Source: Pseudarthrobacter sp. SSS035 (GTDB lineage Bacteria; Actinomycetota; Actinomycetes; Actinomycetales; Micrococcaceae). Taken from it: 64,000 nucleotides of DNA. The notes beneath the pieces are model-generated. The model saw only the letters and a list, made by a program, of their open reading frames with translations, was not told the origin of the DNA and searched no databases. Position numbers and translations under genes: made by a program. This document shows positions 30,596-38,467 of this stretch, piece by piece. Position 1 is the stretch's first letter. Every line of letters starts with the position of its first letter. Where the stretch lies: positions 930,001-994,000 of the forward strand of contig NZ_CP096882.1 in NCBI RefSeq assembly GCF_023273875.1, read 5' to 3'.

Positions 30596-32224
30596 CTAGA
30601 AGCCGCCCATACCGCCCATGTCGTCGCCGCCACCCATGGCCGGAGCGTGCTTCTCCGGCTTGTCGGCCACAACGGCCTCGGTGGTGAGGAACAGACCGGC
30701 AATGGAAGCCGCGTTCTGCAGGGCAGAGCGGGTTACCTTGACGGGGTCGTTGATGCCGGCAGCCAGCAGGTCGACGTACTCGCCGGTTGCTGCGTTCAGG
30801 CCGTGGCCTGCAGGCAGGCCGCGGACCTTGTCGACAACAACGCCAGGCTCAAGGCCGGCGTTGAAGGCGATCTGCTTCAGCGGGGCGTCGATGGCAACGC
30901 GGACGATGTTCGCACCCGTTGCTTCGTCACCGGTCAGGTTCAGGTTCGCGAACGCCTTGGCGCCGGCCTGGATCAGCGCAACGCCGCCACCGGCGACGAT
31001 GCCTTCTTCAACAGCAGCCTTCGCGTTGCGGACAGCGTCCTCAATGCGGTGCTTGCGTTCTTTGAGCTCAACCTCGGTTGCGGCACCGGCCTTGATGACT
31101 GCAACGCCGCCGGCCAGCTTGGCCAGGCGTTCCTGCAGCTTCTCGCGGTCGTAGTCCGAATCGGAGTTTTCGATCTCGGCACGGATCTGGGAAACGCGGC
31201 CAGCGATCTGGTCGGCGTCGCCGGCACCTTCAACGATGGTGGTCTCGTCCTTGGTAACAACAACCTTGCGGGCGCGTCCCAGGAGTTCCAGTCCGGCGGT
31301 CTCCAGCTTGAGTCCGACTTCCTCGGCGATGACCTGGCCACCGGTGAGTACAGCGATGTCGGCCAGCTGGGCCTTGCGGCGGTCGCCGAAGCCCGGAGCC
31401 TTGACGGCTACGGACTTGAAGGTGCCACGGATCTTGTTGACGATCAGGGTGGCCAGGGCCTCGCCCTCGATGTCCTCGGCAATGATCAGCAGCGGCTTGT
31501 TGGACTGCATGACCTTTTCCAGGACAGCAACCAGTTCCTTGACGTTGGAGATCTTGGAGTTGACGATCAGGATGTACGGGTCCTCAAGGACCGTTTCCTG
31601 GCGCTCGGTATCGGTAACGAAGTAAGCGGAGATGTAACCCTTGTCGAAGCGCATGCCTTCGGTGAGCTCGAGCTCCAGGCCGAAGGTGTTGGACTCCTCG
31701 ACGGTGATGACGCCTTCTTTGCCCACCTTGTCCAGGGCTTCAGCGATCAGGGCGCCAATTTCGTCGTCACCGGCGGAGATGGAGGCAGTAGCCGCAATCT
31801 CTTCCTTGGTTTCGATTTCCTTGGCGGAGGCCAGCAGCTCAACCGTGACGGCCGCTACAGCCTTCTCGATACCGCGCTTGAGGGACAGCGGGTCAGCGCC
31901 GGCCGCGACGTTGCGCAGGCCTTCCTTGACCAGGGCCTGCGCCAGCACGGTAGCCGTGGTGGTGCCGTCGCCAGCGACGTCGTCCGTCTTCTTGGCAACT
32001 TCCTTGACCAGCTCGGCGCCGATCTTTTCGTAAGGGTCGTCCAGCTCGATCTCCTTGGCGATGGAAACACCATCGTTGGTGATCGTGGGGGCGCCCCACT
32101 TCTTTTCGAGGACGACGTTGCGTCCACGCGGGCCGAGGGTGACCTTGACGGCGTCGGCGAGGATGTTCAGGCCCCGCTCAAGACCGCGGCGTGCCTCTTC
32201 ATCAAATGCAATGATCTTGGCCAT
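30596..32224 (-). CDS. groEL: Chaperonin GroEL (Hsp60)
   Basis: 542 residues, the full length of a GroEL monomer. It folds proteins in the double-ring cavity. The N-terminus starts AKIIAFDEEARRGL, the apical and equatorial domains show GDGTTTATVLAQ, and the C-terminal tail is the Met/Gly-rich GGGDDMGGMGGF. ATG 32224 has GAAAGGA about 10 nt upstream. No groES lies next to it, so it is a stand-alone groEL (commonly called groEL2 in actinobacteria). It is controlled by tandem CIRCE sites upstream (HrcA). Confidence 0.98.
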   Translation of the reverse strand: MAKIIAFDEEARRGLERGLNILADAVKVTLGPRGRNVVLEKKWGAPTITNDGVSIAKEIELDDPYEKIGAELVKEVAKKTDDVAGDGTTTATVLAQALVKEGLRNVAAGADPLSLKRGIEKAVAAVTVELLASAKEIETKEEIAATASISAGDDEIGALIAEALDKVGKEGVITVEESNTFGLELELTEGMRFDKGYISAYFVTDTERQETVLEDPYILIVNSKISNVKELVAVLEKVMQSNKPLLIIAEDIEGEALATLIVNKIRGTFKSVAVKAPGFGDRRKAQLADIAVLTGGQVIAEEVGLKLETAGLELLGRARKVVVTKDETTIVEGAGDADQIAGRVSQIRAEIENSDSDYDREKLQERLAKLAGGVAVIKAGAATEVELKERKHRIEDAVRNAKAAVEEGIVAGGGVALIQAGAKAFANLNLTGDEATGANIVRVAIDAPLKQIAFNAGLEPGVVVDKVRGLPAGHGLNAATGEYVDLLAAGINDPVKVTRSALQNAASIAGLFLTTEAVVADKPEKHAPAMGGGDDMGGMGGF

Positions 32225-32402
32225 AACGGCAGTAGTCCTTTCGGGACAGTCGTTAAGAATGAACCTCACTGGGGTGCCCGCGACGGACGATCCTTCACCG
32301 GCGGCCTCTGTATGCCGCGGCTGGGGATCTCACTCCAGCTAGGTATTTCTCTCGCTCCACGACCGCCGCCAAGCCCCGATGCCGGACAAACCGGACGTTG
32401 CT

Positions 32403-32429
32403 TTAGCAGTCGGTACGTAGGAGTGCTAA
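32403..32429 (-). promoter_or_regulatory. CIRCE element 2 (HrcA operator)
   Basis: In plus orientation TTAGCAGTC, 9 nt, GAGTGCTAA; the consensus is TTAGCACTC-N9-GAGTGCTAA, so only one base differs. It lies downstream of the groEL promoter, between it and the start codon. Confidence 0.93.
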
Positions 32430-32434
32430 CTCAA

Positions 32435-32463
32435 TAATTAGCACTCCCTACGTGAGAGTGCAA
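32435..32463 (-). promoter_or_regulatory. groEL promoter
   Basis: On the minus strand TTGCAC (plus 32458-32463) and TAATTA (plus 32435-32440) are separated by 17 bp, near-ideal for the housekeeping sigma factor. Both boxes overlap CIRCE element 1, so HrcA binding would block polymerase. Confidence 0.85.
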
Positions 32464-32464
32464 G
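32438..32464 (-). promoter_or_regulatory. CIRCE element 1 (HrcA operator)
   Basis: TTAGCACTC, 9 nt, GAGTGCAAG on the plus strand: the left arm is perfect and the right arm differs in two bases. It overlaps the promoter and is separated from element 2 by 8 bp. The pair means both operators are on the same face of the regulated region. Confidence 0.93.
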
Positions 32465-32515
32465 CGAAAGGTCCCGCAAATCGCCCTGTCAGGGCGGCCC
32501 GTTCGCCACCGGCGA

Positions 32516-33796
32516 TCAGCCTGCGGCCCGGCCTGCCGCCTCACGGCCGCTGAGCACTGCCCTGTTGTCTGCGCCGTAGGTGAACACCATGTAGTTGGCC
32601 GTGGTGATGTCACCGTTGGAGTCGAAGGCAACCGGCCCGGATTCGCCGTCGTAATTAATGTCAGCCCCGGCCTTCAGGGCCGCGAGGCAGTCGGTGTAGG
32701 ACAGGCACGGCTTGGTGGCCGGGCCCGAGGCCTGCGCGGCGGGCTGCCCGCCTGCTGTCCCGCCGGAGACGGCGATCAGGTTGGCGGCGATGGAGCGGCC
32801 GGCATCGTCGTAAGCCTTCGCCGCCGCCAGGACCGCCAGGTTCACGGCGTCGTAGGTCTCCGCGGCGAACGAAAGGTCTTTCAGGGCGGGGTTGACCGAC
32901 ACAAGACGGGCTTGGAAGTCCGCAGACGGCAACAGGCCCGGCACCACTGCACGGGCGCCTTCGAGCGCCTTGGATCCAAGTCCCGAACCGTACTGGGCGA
33001 AGGCGCCGTCGCTCAGGATGATGCTCTTGCCCGAAAGTCCCGCGTTATTGAGCTCTGCGATGGCGCCCTGGGCGTCGTCCCTGGCGATCAGCACGACAGC
33101 GTCAGGAGTGGCGGCCTTGGCAGCAGCTGCGGCGTTCCCGGCGTCGCCGGGCTTGAAGGCGGTGGTGGAGACAGTTTCCAGGCCGGCGTTCTTGGCGGCG
33201 CCGGTCACCGCGGCAGCTACGTCCTTTCCGTAGCTAGAGTCCTGGTGGACCACGGCCAGGCTCTTGGCGCCGCCGTCCTTGGCCAGTTTCACCAGCACCG
33301 AGGCCTGGGCAACGTCCGCCGCGGCCGTCCTGAAGTAATAGCCGCCGCTCTTGTAGCGGGACAGGCCGGCGGCGGAGTTGGCCGGCGAGACGAGCGGGAC
33401 GCGGGCGGCCGAGAGGACGTCGATGGCGGCGGCGGCGTGACTCGAATCCGTGGGTCCAATGACCGCATCAACCTTGGCTGAGGCCAGATTCCTGGCCTGG
33501 GCGTCGGCGCCATCACCGGCGCCTACCACCAGATCTACAGGCCTGCCCTTGTGGCCCCCGGCCGCATTGATTTCCTTGATGGCCAGTTGGGCCGCAGCGA
33601 GCTGCGAGTCGTTGAGGAAGGCCTGCTTCCCCGCGCTGTCCTGGATCAGCCCGATCCGCAGCGTGCCGTCACCGGATGCTTCAGCGGATTCAACGCGGGC
33701 GTTGCCGCCTGCCCCGGCGCAGCCGGCCAGGGCCAGCAGGAGTGCCGCCCCTGTAGTTGTGCGGACGATTGTTGAGCGCAGGCTGCGGGAGATCAC
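32516..33796 (-). CDS. Lipoprotein solute-binding protein (Leu/Ile/Val-binding fold)
   Basis: 426 residues. The signal peptide ends in the lipobox LALAGC, so the mature Cys (about 26) is lipidated and the protein sits outside the membrane. It has the type I periplasmic-binding fold of branched-chain amino-acid/amide binders (LRIGLIQDSAG, AAQLAIKEINAAGG, VDAVIGPTDSSHAAAAIDVLS). No permease gene is nearby, so the ligand and transport partner are unknown. GTG 33796 overlaps the stop of the upstream cold-shock gene (GTGA), so it is translated only when that gene is. Confidence 0.9.
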   Translation of the reverse strand: MISRSLRSTIVRTTTGAALLLALAGCAGAGGNARVESAEASGDGTLRIGLIQDSAGKQAFLNDSQLAAAQLAIKEINAAGGHKGRPVDLVVGAGDGADAQARNLASAKVDAVIGPTDSSHAAAAIDVLSAARVPLVSPANSAAGLSRYKSGGYYFRTAAADVAQASVLVKLAKDGGAKSLAVVHQDSSYGKDVAAAVTGAAKNAGLETVSTTAFKPGDAGNAAAAAKAATPDAVVLIARDDAQGAIAELNNAGLSGKSIILSDGAFAQYGSGLGSKALEGARAVVPGLLPSADFQARLVSVNPALKDLSFAAETYDAVNLAVLAAAKAYDDAGRSIAANLIAVSGGTAGGQPAAQASGPATKPCLSYTDCLAALKAGADINYDGESGPVAFDSNGDITTANYMVFTYGADNRAVLSGREAAGRAAG

Positions 33797-33999
33797 TGAG
33801 CGGGCCGGACGTTTTCTGCCTGCGGGCCTTTCTCGCCTTCGCCGACTTCAAGCTCGACGCGCTGGCCTTCATCCAGGGCCCGGTAACCTTCGCCCTCAAT
33901 GGCCGACCAGTGCACAAAGACATCGTCCCCGGAGCCGTCCACCGTAATAAAGCCGTAGCCCTTTTCGGCGTTGAACCACTTAACCGTTCCCAATGCCAT
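33793..33999 (-). CDS. Cold-shock protein, CspA type
   Basis: 68 residues: a single cold-shock domain with RNP-1 KGYGFI and RNP-2 DVFVH, which bind single-stranded RNA/DNA. AAAAGAG lies upstream of ATG 33999. The stop overlaps the GTG of the lipoprotein gene. The 5' leader (34000-34100) is of the length known to mediate cold induction, but I cannot fold it confidently. Confidence 0.96.
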   Translation of the reverse strand: MALGTVKWFNAEKGYGFITVDGSGDDVFVHWSAIEGEGYRALDEGQRVELEVGEGEKGPQAENVRPAQ

Positions 34000-34157
34000 G
34001 ATGTCTGCTCTTTTCCGTCGTGCCGTCGGTCCCCGTCGGAAGTGTGCCGCTTGTTACGGACCGAAGCCTGAAATCACTTTAGCGACAAGCCTCCCGGCGG
34101 GCCGAACCACACGGCCGCTCCGGTGCCCAAAAGTTATTCAGGCGTGACCGCGAGACG

Positions 34158-34775
34158 CTACTGGTAGCCCGGCCCCAGGACAACAACCAAGGGCACCTGG
34201 AATTCCTGGGTCTCCACCAGGGTAGGGATGTTCAGGAGTTTGGAGACTGCTTCGGCGTTGGCTTTCTGCGCCGGGCCTGCATAGAAGATTGCGGATGTCT
34301 GCTGCGGAGCGCCGCCCCAGTTCCCCACCTGACCCAGCGTCCAGCCATCGGCCTGGACCATCGAGCTGATGCGTCCGGCGAGCCCGGCCTTCCCGGCGGC
34401 GTTGTAGATGGCCACGCCCTGGGACTTGTCCAGCACAACCGCGGAGGGAATGTTGCTGGGCGAAGCGCTGGGCTCCGCGTCAGGGCTATTGGAGGGCTCC
34501 GGGTCCGTGGAGGCTTCAGCAGTGGCCGACGGTGCCGCGCTTGCCTCAGGGGCAGCGGTTGATTCCAGGCTGGTGGAGGCTTCACTGCCGGCCTGGGTGA
34601 ACCCGAGCTTGGGAAGGATCAGGAAGGACACCACTCCAATGGCCAATGCCACAATCCCCACCGCGACGATGGGCCACAGCTTCCGCCGGGCAGGCGCCGA
34701 GGCCGCACGGTGGACGCCCTGCCGCGAGGCGGACTCCGGAACCTTGTCGAATTCATCCCGAGCGTATTTGGTCAT
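34158..34775 (-). CDS. LytR_C-domain membrane protein (VirR-like)
   Basis: 205 residues. A basic cytoplasmic N-terminus, one membrane helix (LWPIVAVGIVALAIGVVSFL), an Ala/Pro/Ser/Glu-rich extracellular linker (about 65-110), then a LytR_C domain (VVLDKSQGVAIYNAAGKAGLA ... FQVPLVVVLGPGYQ). This matches the VirR/Rv0431 pattern, a protein that binds peptidoglycan and affects membrane-vesicle release in mycobacteria. It is encoded in the same order as in mycobacteria: DUF3263 upstream, groEL downstream. Function here is by family inference. Confidence 0.85.
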   Translation of the reverse strand: MTKYARDEFDKVPESASRQGVHRAASAPARRKLWPIVAVGIVALAIGVVSFLILPKLGFTQAGSEASTSLESTAAPEASAAPSATAEASTDPEPSNSPDAEPSASPSNIPSAVVLDKSQGVAIYNAAGKAGLAGRISSMVQADGWTLGQVGNWGGAPQQTSAIFYAGPAQKANAEAVSKLLNIPTLVETQEFQVPLVVVLGPGYQ

Positions 34776-34826
34776 GGTGGGGAGACGTCCTTGTTGATTG
34801 CTGCTGATGGCTCAGCACGAGCGTGG

Positions 34827-35156
34827 TCAGGCGTCGGAACCCAGGCGTCGTGCAGTGCGTGCCCGGTGACGCGACGTACGTAGTCTACGCAATCTCTTGA
34901 CCAACATGGGGTCGTGGGCCAATGCAGCCTCGGTGTCGATGAGGGCGTTGAGCAGCTGGTAGTAGTGGGTCGCGGACAGGTCGAACAGCTCCCTGATGGC
35001 CTGTTCCTTGGCCCCGGCGTACTTCCACCACTGCCGCTCCAGTGCCAGCATCTGCTGGTCGCGCTCGCTCAACGGGGAGTCGCGGAGGGTAAAGTCAGCC
35101 AGCAAAGAACCGCGCTCCTCCGGCTCCGGCATATGTTCCCGAGCAGGTTCCGCCAC
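34827..35156 (-). CDS. DUF3263 protein
   Basis: 109 residues from GTG 35156, with AAGGGG 6 nt upstream; an ORF reaching 35216 is non-conserved. The DUF3263 region (about 20-90) contains LRDSPLSERDQQMLALERQWWKYAG split here as LSERDQQML and ERQWWKYAGAKEQAIR, then FDLSATHYYQLLNALID, which reads like an HTH-type sigma-70 region 4 fold. The C-terminus is strongly basic. It lies upstream of the VirR-like gene on the same strand, as in mycobacteria. Confidence 0.87.
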   Translation of the reverse strand: MAEPAREHMPEPEERGSLLADFTLRDSPLSERDQQMLALERQWWKYAGAKEQAIRELFDLSATHYYQLLNALIDTEAALAHDPMLVKRLRRLRTSRHRARTARRLGSDA

Positions 35157-35289
35157 GGCATACCCCTTCGCTGGTCTCGCTGAATCACCGGTCAAGTTAC
35201 AAAATCTCCTCCCCATGCTACGGCGTGAATAACACGGTTGTCATTTGCGCCCCGGCCGCAGCGTCCGGCAACCCTGCGAGAATGGGAGC

Positions 35290-36060
35290 GTGTTTGAATC
35301 TGACGCGCTGTTCGAACTGGCAGCGGACCCGGCGGATCCCGTTGGCTTTGCCGAGATGGCCGCCCTGCCGCTCAGTGAGCTGATGGCTGCCGACTGGGCG
35401 GAGGCGCTGGGCCCCGTAGAGAGTGAGCTGCGCGGCGTCCTGGGCTTCCTGGCCGCCGAAGTTGCCGCGGGGCACCGGGTGCTGCCGGCGCCGTCGAACG
35501 TTCTGCGCGCCTTCCGGCAGCCGCTGGCTGGCGTGAAGGTCCTGGTAGTGGGCCAGGACCCGTACCCGACGCCGGGCCACGCGATCGGCCTGTCCTTTGC
35601 CGTTGACGGGCGCACCCGCCCCATCCCGCGGAGCCTGGCGAATATCTACCGCGAACTGGAGTCCGACCTCGGCCTTCCGGCGCGCGTCCACGGCGACCTG
35701 TCCGCCTGGGCCAGCCAAGGGGTCCTGCTGCTGAACCGGGTCATGAGCGTCCGCGCCGGGGCAGCCGGCTCCCACCGGGGCAAAGGCTGGGAGGCCATCA
35801 CGACGGCGGCAGTCACCGCGGTGGCCAGCCGGCGCACTTCCGACGGCGGGCTGGCGCCGCTGGTGGCGCTGCTGTGGGGCAAGGACGCGGAGAGCGTCCG
35901 GCCCCTCCTGCCCGGCACGGCGGTCGTGTCCAGCGCCCACCCCAGCCCGTTGTCGGCGTCGCGCGGATTCTTCGGCTCCCGGCCCTTCAGCACCATCAAC
36001 CAACTGCTGCAGGACCAGGGATGCCCTGGCGTAACTTGGGAACTTCCCCCGGTCCCTTAG
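35290..36060 (+). CDS. ung: Uracil-DNA glycosylase family 1
   Basis: 256 residues. It removes uracil from DNA, opening base-excision repair. The water-activating loop VVGQDPYPTPG (Asp), the uracil-binding GLSF, the Asn-containing region LLNRVMSVR and the leucine-loop HPSPLS (catalytic His) are all present. The usual fifth residue His in GQDPYH is Pro here, as in other actinobacteria. GTG 35290 is the only start that keeps the N-terminal FESDALFELA; no strong ribosome-binding site is visible. Divergent from DUF3263. Confidence 0.94.
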   Translation: MFESDALFELAADPADPVGFAEMAALPLSELMAADWAEALGPVESELRGVLGFLAAEVAAGHRVLPAPSNVLRAFRQPLAGVKVLVVGQDPYPTPGHAIGLSFAVDGRTRPIPRSLANIYRELESDLGLPARVHGDLSAWASQGVLLLNRVMSVRAGAAGSHRGKGWEAITTAAVTAVASRRTSDGGLAPLVALLWGKDAESVRPLLPGTAVVSSAHPSPLSASRGFFGSRPFSTINQLLQDQGCPGVTWELPPVP

Positions 36061-36075
36061 CTTAGGCTTGCCTTA
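36057..36075 (+). promoter_or_regulatory. Iron box (DtxR/IdeR operator) at the siderophore-protein start
   Basis: TTAGCTTAGGCTTGCCTTA matches the IdeR/DmdR consensus TTAGGTTAGGCTAACCTAA at 15 of 19 positions. It overlaps the ung 3' end (ung stops at 36060) and the last base overlaps the first base of the ATG at 36075. TAGGCT inside it could be the -10, giving a leaderless transcript with the operator directly over it. Confidence 0.85.
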
Positions 36076-36914
36076 TGAGCACTCTTCCGGCCGCCACCAA
36101 TGCCACGAAAAAAACACGTCCGCAGATCGATCTCACGGTCATTCGACGGGAAGAACTCTCGCCACACATGGTCAGGATCGTGGCCGGCGGCGAAGGTTTT
36201 GCCGCCTACGTGAACAGCACCTTCGTGGACCGCTACATCAAAATCGTCTTCCCGCAGCCCGGCGTTGACTATGCCCAGCCCCTGGACCTGTGGACCATCC
36301 GCGAAACCATGCCCCGCGAGCAGTGGCCCTTCACCCGTACCTACACGGTCCGCTGGGTGGACACCGAGGCCAAGGAACTCGCCATCGACTTTGTGATCCA
36401 CGGCGACGAAGGGCTGGCCGGCCCTTGGGCGGCTGCCGCCAAGCCCGGGGACGCCTTCACCTTCACCGGCCCCGGCGGCGCCTACAACCCGGCGCCGGAC
36501 GCTGACTGGTACCTCTTTGCCGGCGATGAAGCCGCACTTCCTGCGATCGCCGCCGCCATCGAATCGTTGCCGGCAGAAGCGACCGGCCTGGCGTATATCG
36601 AGGTGGACAGCGACGCAGACATCCAGCCCCTCGCGTCCCCGGCGGGCGTTAAGGTGACCTGGCTACGCCGCCACGGCGCGCCGGTAGGCGCCGGGGACCT
36701 CCTCGTCTCAGCAGTGGCCGACGCCGAATGGCCCACGGGCCGCGTTGACGTGTTTGCCCATGGCGAGCGCGGCTACATGAAGAGCCTGCGGGACGTGTTT
36801 TTCGTCCGGCGCGGCCTGGAACGGAGCCAGGTTTCGCTGTCCGGCTACTGGGCCCAGGGCCGGGTGGAGGACGACTTCCAGGCCGAGAAAAAACTGCCCG
36901 TAGGGAAGATCTGA
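36075..36914 (+). CDS. Siderophore-interacting protein (ferric-siderophore reductase)
   Basis: 279 residues, the SIP family of flavin-dependent ferric-siderophore reductases. The FAD-binding half shows HMVRIVAGGEGF, FPQPGVDYAQPL and FTRTYTVRWVD, and the NAD(P)H-binding half shows LFAGDEAALPAIAAAIESLP, FAHGERGYMKSLRDVF and the C-terminal SLSGYWAQGR. It reduces ferric siderophore in the cytoplasm to free iron. It has no ribosome-binding site, which fits a leaderless mRNA, and it carries a strong iron box on its start. A single-gene iron response. Confidence 0.93.
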   Translation: MSTLPAATNATKKTRPQIDLTVIRREELSPHMVRIVAGGEGFAAYVNSTFVDRYIKIVFPQPGVDYAQPLDLWTIRETMPREQWPFTRTYTVRWVDTEAKELAIDFVIHGDEGLAGPWAAAAKPGDAFTFTGPGGAYNPAPDADWYLFAGDEAALPAIAAAIESLPAEATGLAYIEVDSDADIQPLASPAGVKVTWLRRHGAPVGAGDLLVSAVADAEWPTGRVDVFAHGERGYMKSLRDVFFVRRGLERSQVSLSGYWAQGRVEDDFQAEKKLPVGKI

Positions 36915-36931
36915 CCGGCATTTTTCGACGC

Positions 36932-36949
36932 CGGCGCTAGCTAGCGCCG
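36932..36949. terminator. Perfect 18-bp palindrome between convergent genes
   Basis: CGGCGCTAGCTAGCGCCG reads the same on both strands; the thrE stop codon lies inside it (36941-36943). It sits 17 bp after the siderophore-gene stop and can form a short GC hairpin on both RNAs. Confidence 0.6.
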
Positions 36950-38428
36950 ACGGGCGCGGCGGCGTTCGTTGCTGGCCAGGCTGCGTGTCAGCGGCCGGGC
37001 CAGGGTGTCGCCGAGGACGATCCCGCCGGCTGTGCCCAGGACGATCGCGCCGGCGTTGAGCATACCGCCGGCGCCGAGGAGGACTTCGGATTCTTCGATG
37101 GTCAGCACATACATGGACCGGAAAATGGTCAGCCCGGGCAGCAGGATCAGGGCCGCGGGGACGGCCACCACCAGCTGCGGTGCGCCCATCTTCAACGCCA
37201 CCACGCGCGCCAGCAGGCCAATCACGACGGCGGCGAGCGCCGGGGAGAACCGGTCACCGACGCCGAGGGACGCGGCACCCAGCAGCACAAGGTAGCCCAC
37301 CACGCCCACGCCCGCGGTAGGCAGCAGCAGCTCCCAGGAGGTCTGCTCCGTCACGCCGATGGCCATCACGGCGACGGCGATAAAGATGACCAGGACCCAG
37401 AGGTCGTAGGCTGGCGGGAATGTCTGGGTAACGCTGATGGGCTGCATTCCGGTCATCTGGCCCACCACAAAGGCCACCGCAATCCCGGCCACGATCGCGC
37501 CGAACGTCAGCAGCGTGGACAGAAACCGGCCCGCTGCGGTCACGGGGAACCCGTTGATGGCATCCTGCACCGAGGAGACCAGGCGCCCGGTGGGGAGGAG
37601 CAGGAGGATGCCGCCCACCACCACAATCGCCGGGGCGTTGGTGAGTTCAAAGCGCCACAACAGCAGCGCGGTGAGCGTAACGCCGAACGAGCATGCCGCC
37701 GTTGTAAAGAAGTCCGGAACCCGCCACCGGCCCAGCTGGCGGGCGAGCAGGCTGACACCGATGTTGGCCACGAAAGCAATGCCCGAGGACACCGGCCCGC
37801 CGCCGAGCACACCCACAAAGACTGCGGCGAACACGCCGAAGGCTATGGTGACCATCCAGCGAGGGAACGGTTTGGGGCTGGTGATGGCCTCGTCCAGCCG
37901 GCGGATGGCTTCATCGCGGCCCACTCCCCCGGCCACGATTTCCGTCACCAGCCGGTGTACTTTGGCCAGCCCGGCATAGTTGTTGGTCCAGGACCGCACC
38001 ACCCGAAGCAGCGAGATGGGCGTCTGGTCCTTGGGCGCATAGTTGATGGCCACGGACTGGTTGGTGATGTCCACTTCGATGTTTTTCAGCCCCAGCGCCG
38101 CGGTGACGGCAATAATGCTCGTCTCCACTTCCAGGGCGCCTGCCCCGTAGCGGAACATGGTCTCGGCCAGGTGCAGGGAAAAGTCCAGGGTCTTGCGTGC
38201 GGAGGTGTCCACGCCTCCCACCTGGATCATGGGGTTGGCGTAGGGGCTTCCGGCGAGCCTGTCCACAATGCTCAGCGGCGCCGTCGGCGGGTTCTCCCCC
38301 CGCACCAGGCGCCGCAGCATCCGCTTGGCCGCGGCATCCTGGCGGAGCTGGGAGGGGGTGAGCGGCTCTGTTTTGGGCAGGCCGTCGGTGGGAGGCCTGC
38401 GCCTTGGGTTGTCAGGTCGATCGTTCAC
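36941..38428 (-). CDS. thrE: Threonine/serine exporter ThrE-family protein
   Basis: 495 residues. The N-terminal ~200 hold the ThrE/DUF1212 domain with a helical cytosolic portion; the C-terminal half is a ten-helix membrane domain (DUF3815-type second part). Family members export Thr and Ser from actinobacteria such as Corynebacterium. The GTG start at 38428 has GGGAGGAG 6 nt upstream. It follows the two Fem ligases on the same strand with a 39-bp gap, so co-transcription is likely. This links amino acid export or homeostasis with peptidoglycan bridge assembly (inference). Confidence 0.88.
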   Translation of the reverse strand: MNDRPDNPRRRPPTDGLPKTEPLTPSQLRQDAAAKRMLRRLVRGENPPTAPLSIVDRLAGSPYANPMIQVGGVDTSARKTLDFSLHLAETMFRYGAGALEVETSIIAVTAALGLKNIEVDITNQSVAINYAPKDQTPISLLRVVRSWTNNYAGLAKVHRLVTEIVAGGVGRDEAIRRLDEAITSPKPFPRWMVTIAFGVFAAVFVGVLGGGPVSSGIAFVANIGVSLLARQLGRWRVPDFFTTAACSFGVTLTALLLWRFELTNAPAIVVVGGILLLLPTGRLVSSVQDAINGFPVTAAGRFLSTLLTFGAIVAGIAVAFVVGQMTGMQPISVTQTFPPAYDLWVLVIFIAVAVMAIGVTEQTSWELLLPTAGVGVVGYLVLLGAASLGVGDRFSPALAAVVIGLLARVVALKMGAPQLVVAVPAALILLPGLTIFRSMYVLTIEESEVLLGAGGMLNAGAIVLGTAGGIVLGDTLARPLTRSLASNERRRARRR

Positions 38429-38467
38429 CTTGGTGCTCCTCCCTTACTGGCAGTTCGTGGTTTGGTG

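Noticed and set aside
36057..36075. Reading the siderophore-protein upstream as a normal Shine-Dalgarno leader
   Set aside because: No purine-rich motif lies within 15 nt of the ATG, and the 19-bp iron box fills the space.
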